64,000 bases of DNA from Nocardiopsis algeriensis (GTDB lineage: Bacteria; Actinomycetota; Actinomycetes; Streptosporangiales; Streptosporangiaceae), in the NCBI RefSeq assembly GCF_014203695.1, contig NZ_JACHJO010000009.1:124001-188000 (forward strand). The letters are read 5' to 3'. The notes beneath the pieces are model-generated. The model saw only the letters and a program-made list of their open reading frames with translations. It had not been told where the DNA came from and did not search any database. A program made the position numbers and the translations under genes. Numbering within the stretch: position 1 is the stretch's first letter; each line of letters starts with the position of its first letter. Of this stretch, positions 21,113-28,520 are shown one piece after another.

Positions 21113-23220
21113 CAGATCAGCAAGAGCACCCGAGCACCAGCAACACCGTCCACACGGCCGATGGGACCGTCGTGCAGGCAGGCACGGTCCACGGAGACAT
21201 CATCGTCTCCGCGGACGGCCGTGGCCCTTTGGTGCCTCGGCAGCTCCCTTTCTCGCCCAGCGGGTTCGTCGACCGGGTCGATCACCTACGGGATCTCGAC
21301 GTACTGGCCGGCGGGACCACGTGCGACGTCCCCATCGCCGTCATCTCCGGGCCGCCAGGGGTAGGCAAGTCCGCGCTGGCCCTGTACTGGGCGCACCGCA
21401 TGCGCGCCAGGTTTCCGGGTGGCGATCTCTACGCCCACATGCACGGCCACGCCCCGGGACCGCGGACAGAAACCGCTCAGGTCCTGGATTCCTTTCTGCG
21501 TGCTCTCGGCGTCAGCGGCGACCGTATCCCCCTCGATCTGGACGGCCGCGCCTCCCTCTTCCGCTCCGAACTCAGCGGCAGGCGCATGCTGGTCGTCATC
21601 GACGACGTCCTCGGCCCCGCCCAGGTCCGGCCTCTGCTCCCCGCCTCTCCCGGCTGCATGGTGATCGTCACCAGCCGCAGCAGCCTCTCCGGGCTGGTGA
21701 GCCGAGAAGGTGCTCGACGCCTCTCGCTGGACGTCCTGGCGATGGACGATTCGGTGGAGCTGCTCCGCCGGACTGTGGGAACACGTGTGGACGAGGCTCC
21801 CGAGGAAGCACGGCGTATCGCCGAACACTGCGCTCGCCTCCCCCTGGCCCTGCGAGTCGCGGCTGAGAGGCTGACCGACCGCCGGGATGTGCCCCTGTCG
21901 GATCTGGTGTCGGAACTGTCCGCGGAGGAGTCCCGCCTGGACGCCTTGTCGGAGGAGGACGAGTTGAGTGATCTGCGCGCCGTGATGGCGTCGTCCTACG
22001 CAGCTCTGGATGACGACACTGCCCGTTTCTTCCGGCTTCTGGGCCTGCACCCGGGAGCGGAGTTCTCCGCTGCTGCCGCAGCGGCTCTCGCGGATGTCCC
22101 GCAGGCCGCTGCCCGACGGTTCCTGGAGCGTCTGGTCCGTGCACATCTCGTGGAGCGGACGCGTCCCGACCGCTACCGGTTGCACGACCTGGTACGGCTG
22201 TACGCGGCGGAGCGGACCACCGCCGAGGACGGTCCCGCCACGGCAGGAGAGGTGGCGGAGCGTGCCGCTCGATGGTACACGCACGCCGCTTGCCGGGCCC
22301 AGCAGGCCGCGCATCCGCACTTCCCCGTCGTCCCAGGTGCGGAACCGTCCGGACAGCTGCCGGAGTTCGGTTCTCCTTCCGAGGCGCTGACCTGGTTCGA
22401 GCAGGAGCGGACCAACCTGCTCGCCGCCCTGGACTCCGCCCACGGGCACGGACACCACGACATCGCTTGGCGCCTGGCTGCGAGCGTCTATCCGCTCTTC
22501 GAGCGGCACCGCCACTGGGACGAGTGGCGGGGCATGCAGGTCATCGGTCTGAGGTCGGCCGAACTGGCGGGCAGTTCTCTCGGTCTCGCGCGCAACCACC
22601 TGGGGCTGGGTGATGCCCTGTGGCTGCTCGGCGATGTCGAGGAAGCCGCAGGGCACTACCGGGCTGCGCTGGGTTCGGGAGAGCCCTGGGTCGAGGGGTT
22701 CGCGTTGCGGCAGCTGGCCCTGCTGTCCTGGCAGCGGGGCGAACGCGGTGCCGAGGTGATCGGCCTCGTGGAACGCGCCGTCACCGCGTTCCGCGAGGCC
22801 GGGGAACGGCGCGGGGAGGCGATGTGCCTGCTCAGCCTGGCCGAGTTCGCCGCCGACACCGGGGACTTCCAGGAGGCGTTGGTCCACGTCCGGGAGGCGG
22901 TGCGGGTCTTCACGGAGATCGGGAACGTGTGGAGCGTGGCCTGGGGCCGCTGCACCCTCGGCCGCGTCCTGGCCGGGCTCGGCCGGTTCGGCGAAGCACG
23001 GGAGGCCTACCGTGCGGCCGAGGAGGTGTTCGCCGACCACGGCGACCAGGACAGCAGAACGATCGCCCTGTTCGGCCTCGGTGACGCCCACCTCCACCTC
23101 GGCGAACCCGAACAGGCCCGGGAGGCGCTGGGCGCCGCCCTGGACCACCTGCGCGACCACGGCGACCCCCGCGCGGCAGAGGTCGAGGAGCGCTTGAGCG
23201 GCCTGGCAACCGGCGGGTGA
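21109..23220 (+). CDS. STAND-class NB-ARC ATPase with TPR sensor and N-terminal VQAG motif (copy B)
   Basis: This 703-residue paralogue has the same domain order as copy A: motif 'DGTVVQAGTVHGD' at about 18-30, P-loop 'GPPGVGKSALA', Walker B 'MLVVIDDV', winged helix, TPRs. The ATPase core is more conserved between copies than the TPR sensor region and the segment just after the motif. Equal length and retained motifs argue that both copies are functional. Divergence in the sensor would fit recognition of different triggers, as in NLR families (inference). Confidence 0.88.
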   Translation: MTDQQEHPSTSNTVHTADGTVVQAGTVHGDIIVSADGRGPLVPRQLPFSPSGFVDRVDHLRDLDVLAGGTTCDVPIAVISGPPGVGKSALALYWAHRMRARFPGGDLYAHMHGHAPGPRTETAQVLDSFLRALGVSGDRIPLDLDGRASLFRSELSGRRMLVVIDDVLGPAQVRPLLPASPGCMVIVTSRSSLSGLVSREGARRLSLDVLAMDDSVELLRRTVGTRVDEAPEEARRIAEHCARLPLALRVAAERLTDRRDVPLSDLVSELSAEESRLDALSEEDELSDLRAVMASSYAALDDDTARFFRLLGLHPGAEFSAAAAAALADVPQAAARRFLERLVRAHLVERTRPDRYRLHDLVRLYAAERTTAEDGPATAGEVAERAARWYTHAACRAQQAAHPHFPVVPGAEPSGQLPEFGSPSEALTWFEQERTNLLAALDSAHGHGHHDIAWRLAASVYPLFERHRHWDEWRGMQVIGLRSAELAGSSLGLARNHLGLGDALWLLGDVEEAAGHYRAALGSGEPWVEGFALRQLALLSWQRGERGAEVIGLVERAVTAFREAGERRGEAMCLLSLAEFAADTGDFQEALVHVREAVRVFTEIGNVWSVAWGRCTLGRVLAGLGRFGEAREAYRAAEEVFADHGDQDSRTIALFGLGDAHLHLGEPEQAREALGAALDHLRDHGDPRAAEVEERLSGLATGG

Positions 23221-23284
23221 GGGCGCGGATCGGGCCCGGGTCGAGGCCTCGGCTGCTTCCGTCGGGGCCTCGCACCACGCACGG

Positions 23285-23755
23285 TCACTGCTCGACGTAG
23301 GCCGCGAGGTTGGCCAGGGACGAGGCGAGCCCCTCCTCGTGGTCGGCAGGGGAGATGCCCGGGGGCACGCCCGTCGCCTCGACGGTCACCAGCGTGCCCT
23401 CGGGGACCTCCGTGAGCTGCCAGGTCATCGTCATCGTGCCGGCGAACTCGGGGTCCGGGGAGTCGAAGACGCCCCGCTGCACGATCCGCTCGCCCGGGAC
23501 CAGTTCGGCGAACTCGACCTCGGCGACGTCGCTGGACCCGGTGGTCTTGCCCTGCGCGGAAGCGGGGTCGGTGTAGGTCAGCACCATGCGGTATCCGCCG
23601 CCGGGGCGGGGGTCGAAGCGCTCGATGCGGCCGGTCATACCCTCCGGAGGCAGCCAGGCCTCGAGGGCGCGCGGGTCGGTCATCACCGCGTAGACGTGCT
23701 CCGCGCGGGCGCGGACGGTGCGGCTCGCTCTGTCGGTGCGCTGCTGCGGTTCCAT
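23285..23755 (-). CDS. SRPBCC (AHSA1-like) domain protein
   Basis: The 156-residue protein is a single START-like SRPBCC fold, with 'RASRTVRARAEHVYAVMTDP' at the start, 'AWLPPEGMTGRIERFDPRPG' in the middle, and the long C-terminal helix 'GLASSLANLAAYVEQ'. AHSA1-like proteins bind hydrophobic ligands or act in stress; nothing narrows the ligand here. ATG 23755 follows GAGGGTGCC. It is convergent with STAND copy B and is probably a single-gene unit. Confidence 0.87.
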   Translation of the reverse strand: MEPQQRTDRASRTVRARAEHVYAVMTDPRALEAWLPPEGMTGRIERFDPRPGGGYRMVLTYTDPASAQGKTTGSSDVAEVEFAELVPGERIVQRGVFDSPDPEFAGTMTMTWQLTEVPEGTLVTVEATGVPPGISPADHEEGLASSLANLAAYVEQ

Positions 23756-23864
23756 GGTCGGCACCCTCTTCCGCCCTCTTCGGTGTCCTCCTTCCGACAC
23801 TAACCGGGGGTACCGACGATCGGCCGGTGTCCCGGGGGGCGCGTCCGCCCCCCGGGACCGCCGG

Positions 23865-25511
23865 TCAGCAGGTGTTGTTCCGGCTGTTGTTCCAGGTGAT
23901 GTTGCGGACGACCGTGTTCGAGGCACACGGGTTCTCGTTGATCGCCGTGTTGTTCAGGGTCAGGTTCTGGAAGGTGACGTCGCGCGTGTTGGCGAACTCC
24001 GAGCGGGCGGCGATCCGGATGTCGCCCGGTCCGGACACGGTTCCGCCCTGCTCTGCGACGGTGACGTTGTAGCAGTTCTCGATCAGCATCGCGTTGCTGC
24101 CGGTGTCGGCGATGTCCACGCGCTCGATCACCGCGCCGCCGCTCTCGGAGACGCAGAAGATCCCCCGGCCGCCGCCGCGGGCGCGGACCTCGCCGACCCG
24201 GATGTTGGCCGGGTAGGAGTTGCCCACGCGGCCGTTGCGGTTGGCCATGCGGAAGGCCGCGTAACCCGTACCGGTGCCCGCGCCGACGGCGTCGACCCTG
24301 CCGACGGTGGCGTTCACGGTGTCGTTGAGCAGCAGGCCCGAGTAGGCCGTGTTGCGGGCGGTGACGGTGCCGATGGTCAGGCCGTCGACGCCGTAGGTCT
24401 CCACACCGTGGTTCCCGGTGCCCGAGACGTACACGTCGTCGATGCGGATGTTGCGCGCCTCGCGGACGGCGTCGTTGTCGCGGCTGTCGATGCGCATGCC
24501 CAGTCCGCCGGACAGGCGCAGGTCGATCTGCCCGAAGTGGACGTTCTGCGAGGTGCGCACCCATACGCCGAAGTACGGGTTTCCGGTCAGGGTCAGGTGC
24601 GGAACGGACACGTTGGTGACGTGGCGGATGCGCACGGCCGCGTTGTTGGCGCTGGGTGTGCCGGTCACGTTGATCGTGCCGCACACCTCCAGGGAGGTGT
24701 GGCTGGGCAGGTCCAGCGAGGTGTTGGCCGGCATCGAACCGGATCCGCGCACCACCACGCGCTCCTGCGAGCTGCGGCCCGGCGTCAGGCCGTCGACCGC
24801 CGCCCGCATGGCGGTGAGCATGTCACCGCCGCTGTAGAGGGTCGTCCCGCCGCGGCGAGCGGTCCAGGTGGAACCGTTCTGGACGGCCTCGGTGTGGTAG
24901 CTGCCGCTGCCGCAGTCGCCCGAGCCGTTCCCGCCGTCGACGCGGACCAGGTCCCAGACCTGGTTGTTGCCGCCGGTGGAGTCGTACTGGGACAGGCGGG
25001 CGGCCGGTTCGGTGCTCCACTCCCAGACCTCGAGGGCCTTGCCGCTGTGGCGGTTGATCAGCTGCACCCCGCCGGCGGTGTCGACCGGGCGCCACTGCTG
25101 GTTGGCGCCGTTGTTGTCGGTGTACTGGCGGATCTCGGCGCCGTTGGCGGTGGAGCGTTCCCACACGTCGAGTGCCTTGCCGCTGTGGCGGCTGACGATG
25201 CGGTAGTGGCCGTCGCCGGAGGAGACGAAGCGGAACTGCTGCCAGGCGGCGTCGGTGCGGTGCCACTGGATGACCTCGGCACCGTTGTCGGTGGAGCCGT
25301 TGAGGACGTCGGCGACCATGCCGCTGTGCCGGTTGACCAGCACGTAGTAGGCGCCGGTGTCGATGTCGGCGGCCGCTGCGGGGGCCGGCACCGCGGAGAC
25401 GCCGCCCATGCAGAGCAGGGCGGTCAGGGCTGTGTACAGGACGTGGCGCAGGTGCCCCCGACGGCGGGGTCCGGGGGCGGGGCCGCCGGACCGGGGGGAT
25501 CTGTCAGGCAA
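23865..25511 (-). CDS. Secreted ricin-type lectin plus parallel beta-helix protein, likely polysaccharide-acting
   Basis: A 548-residue exported protein. A twin-Arg-containing basic N-terminus is followed by a hydrophobic core and 'AVPAPAAAA', a typical signal peptide. Residues about 55-175 are a ricin B lectin trefoil with repeated 'HSGKALDVWE'/'HSGKALEVWE' and three QxW-like motifs. The remaining 370 residues form a right-handed parallel beta-helix with Asn-rich turns, as in pectate lyases and related glycanases; no catalytic residues could be assigned. A TTG start at 25511 is proposed because GAGGAG lies five bases upstream and gives a complete signal peptide; GTG starts further in are alternatives. 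Confidence 0.78.
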   Translation of the reverse strand: MPDRSPRSGGPAPGPRRRGHLRHVLYTALTALLCMGGVSAVPAPAAAADIDTGAYYVLVNRHSGMVADVLNGSTDNGAEVIQWHRTDAAWQQFRFVSSGDGHYRIVSRHSGKALDVWERSTANGAEIRQYTDNNGANQQWRPVDTAGGVQLINRHSGKALEVWEWSTEPAARLSQYDSTGGNNQVWDLVRVDGGNGSGDCGSGSYHTEAVQNGSTWTARRGGTTLYSGGDMLTAMRAAVDGLTPGRSSQERVVVRGSGSMPANTSLDLPSHTSLEVCGTINVTGTPSANNAAVRIRHVTNVSVPHLTLTGNPYFGVWVRTSQNVHFGQIDLRLSGGLGMRIDSRDNDAVREARNIRIDDVYVSGTGNHGVETYGVDGLTIGTVTARNTAYSGLLLNDTVNATVGRVDAVGAGTGTGYAAFRMANRNGRVGNSYPANIRVGEVRARGGGRGIFCVSESGGAVIERVDIADTGSNAMLIENCYNVTVAEQGGTVSGPGDIRIAARSEFANTRDVTFQNLTLNNTAINENPCASNTVVRNITWNNSRNNTC

Positions 25512-25646
25512 TGCTGCTCCTCGTGTGCGGTCCCAGGGCGTGCCCCGGGATGCGGTTCGGGGGGTGTGGGAGCGCTCCCGGATTTCGGAACCTAACACGG
25601 AATGCGCATTCCGGGTATCCGTGCAACTACTTTCGGAGACCAAGAA

Positions 25647-25682
25647 CGGGCCGGTGCGGGCCCGGGGCTCCGCACCGGCCCG
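25647..25682. terminator. Strong hairpin between the biosynthetic operon and the lectin gene
   Basis: A 13-bp perfect stem (CGGGCCGGTGCGG with CCGCACCGGCCCG) with a 10-base loop. It lies between the methyltransferase end and the lectin gene promoter and could end the long leftward operon. Confidence 0.65.
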
Positions 25683-25712
25683 CGCACGCGTCCGCCCGCC
25701 CCGACGCCTCCA

Positions 25713-25892
25713 GGCCCTGTTTTTGGATCATCTCGGGCTGCACGGCCGCCAGGCGCCCCCTTGCCGCGTCGGAGAGCTTGCGAAGCCGACCAGGCTGAGC
25801 TGCGCTCCCCGCCTCGCAAGGGAACACCTGGCCGGCCGTTCGCCGGAGGATCGGCTCCGCCGATACGGCGAGAGCATCCAAAAAACAGTGCC
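25713..25892. repeat. MITE-like 180-bp element with imperfect terminal inverted repeats
   Basis: The ends read GGCCCTGTTTTTGGATCATC on the left and, as reverse complement, GGCACTGTTTTTTGGATGCT on the right, matching at most positions. The poly-T/poly-A tracts are conspicuous in such GC-rich DNA. There is no ORF inside. The right end touches the stop codon of the ligase-methyltransferase gene. No clear target-site duplication was seen. Confidence 0.4.
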
Positions 25893-28360
25893 TAGCGGGG
25901 GCGGCGCCCCTGGACCGAGTAGATCGCGCAGGAGCTCGCCCGGAAGGAGGGGTCGGCCAGGAGGGCGCGCACGTCGGCGAGCTTCCCGTCGGTCATCCCC
26001 TCGCGCAGGAACGCCTCGCGCAGGTGCCGGGTGTGGTGCGCGATCAGGTGCACGCCGGGGGACCCCGCGTCCCACAGTTCCAGCCGGGGGCGGGGGTCGA
26101 TCTCCACCAGTCCCGCCCGGCGCATCGCATCGGCGGCGTTGCGCCCCCAGGCCGGATCGGCTCCGGCCCTCACCATCAGCCTCGTCTTGGCCTCCTGGAA
26201 CTCCTCGTAGAGCTTCTGCGCCCGGGCGTCGGGCATGAGCAGCGCCGGGCCGTAGGTGATGTCGAACTCGTCGAGCTGGAGCACCCCGCCGGGTTTGAGG
26301 GCGCGCACCAGGCGGTCCAGGACCGCGATCCGCTCCGGCAGGTGCAGCAGCACCAGCCGGGCGTGGACGAGGTCGAAGGCGGCCTCGGGAAGCGGGTCGC
26401 GGACGATGTCGTGGCGGACCACCGACAGCCCTTCCGCGGCGGGGATGCGCTCCGGCTTGATGTCGGTGGCCAGGACACTTCCGGCGGGCGCGACCCGGCG
26501 GGCCAGCCAGAGCGCGACGCTGCCGCCCCCGGCACCCACCTCCAGGCAGCGCCACCCCGGCCCGACCCCCGTCTGTTCGAGGCGTTCGACGGTCATCGGA
26601 TCGTAGGCGGCCGCCAGGAAGCGGTGCTGGTCGGAGGCGTGCTCGCTGTGGTTGTCGAAGACATAGCGGTCCGCACCGCCGGTTTCGGGCACCGCCTCGG
26701 TAGTGGTGTCGGTCATCGGTCCTCCTTCGGTCGGGGGTCGCCCTGCTGCTCGGACGGTCTCGGTCGCGATGCGGGCCAGGGTGGCCGTGCACACCTTCCC
26801 GGTCGGGCCCAGCGGGAGTTCGGGCAGGACGACCACGTGCTCGGGAAGCTTGCGCCGGTCCAGGCCCCGTTCGCGCAGGAAGGCGATCAGCTCCTGCCCG
26901 GAGGGAGGGACGGCCCCCGCCACGGGGGACACACACGCGCACATGCGCTCGCCCAGGTCGGGGTCGGGCACGGGGACGCAGTGGACGTCCGCCAGCAGGG
27001 GGTGGGCGCCGAGCTCGCGCTCCACCTCGGCGGGGAAGACGTTGACCCCGCCCCGGATCACCGTCCGTCGCAGGCGGTCCACCACCCACAGGACGCCGTC
27101 GCGGTCCAGCCGGCCCAGGTCGCCGGTGCGCACCCATCCGCCCGGGGCCCGGCGTTCGGCGTCCAGGCCGGGTGCGTCGACGTGGCACAGCGGTGTCATC
27201 GGGCCCAGCGCCCAGATCTCGCCCGTCTCCCCTGCCGGGAGCGGACGGCCGCCGGGGTCGCGGATGCTCAGCTCGGCCACGTCGGGGGCGGGGCGCCCGG
27301 CCATGCCGGGCTCCCAGGCCCCGGGGCGGCCGCCGGTGTGGCAGTTGACCCCGTCGGTGGAACCGTAGACGTTGATCACCGGCCGGCCGAAGCGCCGCAG
27401 GCAGAGGTCGTGCACCTCCCGGGTCAGCGGCGCCCCGCTGGCCACGACCGCGCGCAGGGACGAGGTGTCGGCCCGCTCGGGCAGGGCGGCGACGCGCCGC
27501 AGCATCGTGGGCACCCCGATCAGGTGCGTGGGGCGGTGCCGTTCGATCGCGCGCAGGGCCGCGGCGGGGTCGAAGCGGGGCAGGACCACCAGGGTCCCGC
27601 CGTGCCGGGCCAGGGTCACCGGCACCCCGCAGGAGCCGAAGGAGGAGGCCAGCGAGACGAGCACCAGGTTGCGCATCGGCTCGGGCCCGGTGTGCAGCGC
27701 CGCGAGGTAGTTGCCCCGGCCGCCGGCCATGGCGTTGTGCGTGTAGGCGACCATCGACGGCTCCCCCTCCGACCCCGAGGAGAGCAGGATGCGGGCCGGG
27801 GACTCGGGGTCGGGCCGGGCCGGGCTCCAGCGGCCGGGCTCGTCCGGACCGGTCCGGTCCAGGCTGTGCGTCCCCGGGCGCGCGGGGCCGAACGTCCACA
27901 CCCGGCGCAGATGCGGCAGGTCCGCGCGGTCCGTCTCGTGTGCCCTGCCGGGCACGGTGACGAGGCCGGCCGCCCGGGAGCGGCGCAGAAGGGCGCGCAC
28001 GTCGTCCGGGGACCGGCCGTCGGGGACGGGGAGCGCGACGGCCCCCACGGCGGCGACGGCGAGTTCGGCGACGACCGCCTCGCGCCCGTTGGGCAGCAGG
28101 ACGGCGACCACGTCGCGTTCGCCGGTCCCTCCGGCTGCCAGTGCGGCGGCCGCGCTCCGCACCCGGGCGTCCAGAGCGGCGTAGTCGAGCGTTCCGCGGT
28201 CGTCGACGACGGCCTCCCGGCCGGGGAAGGCGCGCACGTGCTCGCGGAACAGGGTGTAGAGGTCCTTGCCGGGGCACCAGCCCCGGGCGGTCCACTCCGC
28301 GCGCAGGCCGGGGGGAACGAGGTCGGCCAGCACCAGTCCGTTGGACGAGGTCCACGTCAT
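25892..28360 (-). CDS. AMP-dependent acyl-CoA ligase in frame with a class I SAM methyltransferase
   Basis: One open frame of 822 codons. Residues 1-548 are an ANL ligase: 'LLSSGSEGEPSM' (P-loop-like), 'NVYGSTDGVNCHTGG', 'GWVRTGDLGRLDRDG', and catalytic Lys in 'LPLGPTGKV'. Residues 549-822 are a methyltransferase with 'CLEVGAGGGSVALWLARR' and 'DLVHARLVLLHL'. No stop separates them. However, the methyltransferase Met (26716) is preceded by AAGGAGG with ideal spacing, encoded in frame as 'EGG', so a separate methyltransferase may also be made. The ligase would activate a carboxylic acid as AMP or CoA ester; methyl acceptor unknown. Last gene of the biosynthetic cluster. Confidence 0.85.
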   Translation of the reverse strand: MTWTSSNGLVLADLVPPGLRAEWTARGWCPGKDLYTLFREHVRAFPGREAVVDDRGTLDYAALDARVRSAAAALAAGGTGERDVVAVLLPNGREAVVAELAVAAVGAVALPVPDGRSPDDVRALLRRSRAAGLVTVPGRAHETDRADLPHLRRVWTFGPARPGTHSLDRTGPDEPGRWSPARPDPESPARILLSSGSEGEPSMVAYTHNAMAGGRGNYLAALHTGPEPMRNLVLVSLASSFGSCGVPVTLARHGGTLVVLPRFDPAAALRAIERHRPTHLIGVPTMLRRVAALPERADTSSLRAVVASGAPLTREVHDLCLRRFGRPVINVYGSTDGVNCHTGGRPGAWEPGMAGRPAPDVAELSIRDPGGRPLPAGETGEIWALGPMTPLCHVDAPGLDAERRAPGGWVRTGDLGRLDRDGVLWVVDRLRRTVIRGGVNVFPAEVERELGAHPLLADVHCVPVPDPDLGERMCACVSPVAGAVPPSGQELIAFLRERGLDRRKLPEHVVVLPELPLGPTGKVCTATLARIATETVRAAGRPPTEGGPMTDTTTEAVPETGGADRYVFDNHSEHASDQHRFLAAAYDPMTVERLEQTGVGPGWRCLEVGAGGGSVALWLARRVAPAGSVLATDIKPERIPAAEGLSVVRHDIVRDPLPEAAFDLVHARLVLLHLPERIAVLDRLVRALKPGGVLQLDEFDITYGPALLMPDARAQKLYEEFQEAKTRLMVRAGADPAWGRNAADAMRRAGLVEIDPRPRLELWDAGSPGVHLIAHHTRHLREAFLREGMTDGKLADVRALLADPSFRASSCAIYSVQGRRPR

Positions 28361-28380
28361 CGCGTCTCCGAGAGGTCGTC

Positions 28381-28425
28381 GAGGGGTCCGTGGCGGGGGA
28401 GTCCGTGGCCGGGGAGTCCGTGGTC
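28381..28425. repeat. Three tandem 15-bp repeats in an intergenic spacer
   Basis: GGGGAGTCCGTGGCC-type units occur three times in a row between the CoA-transferase and ligase genes, next to GC-rich hairpins at about 28,450-28,505. The 160-bp spacer is one of only a few real breaks in the operon and might hold an internal promoter or processing site. Confidence 0.6.
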
Positions 28426-28520
28426 GGCGCGGCACGGGGCGGGACACCGGCGCCCGGGCGCGAGGAAGGCGGGCTCCGCCCTCCGCCGGAGGGGCCTTCG
28501 CGCCGGAGGACGGTGCACCG

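Larger units (their letters stand above)
16795..23220 (+). repeat. Tandem duplication of a 3.2-kb, four-gene module
   Basis: Copy A (about 16,795-19,978) and copy B (about 20,036-23,220) repeat the same gene order with the same gene lengths: DUF6879 proteins of 186 aa and STAND proteins of 703 aa in both. The 5' leader is also repeated ('GACAAG.TCTCGTGTGTG' before the first small gene). Protein identity is high over long stretches with scattered substitutions, so the duplication is not very recent. Confidence 0.9.
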
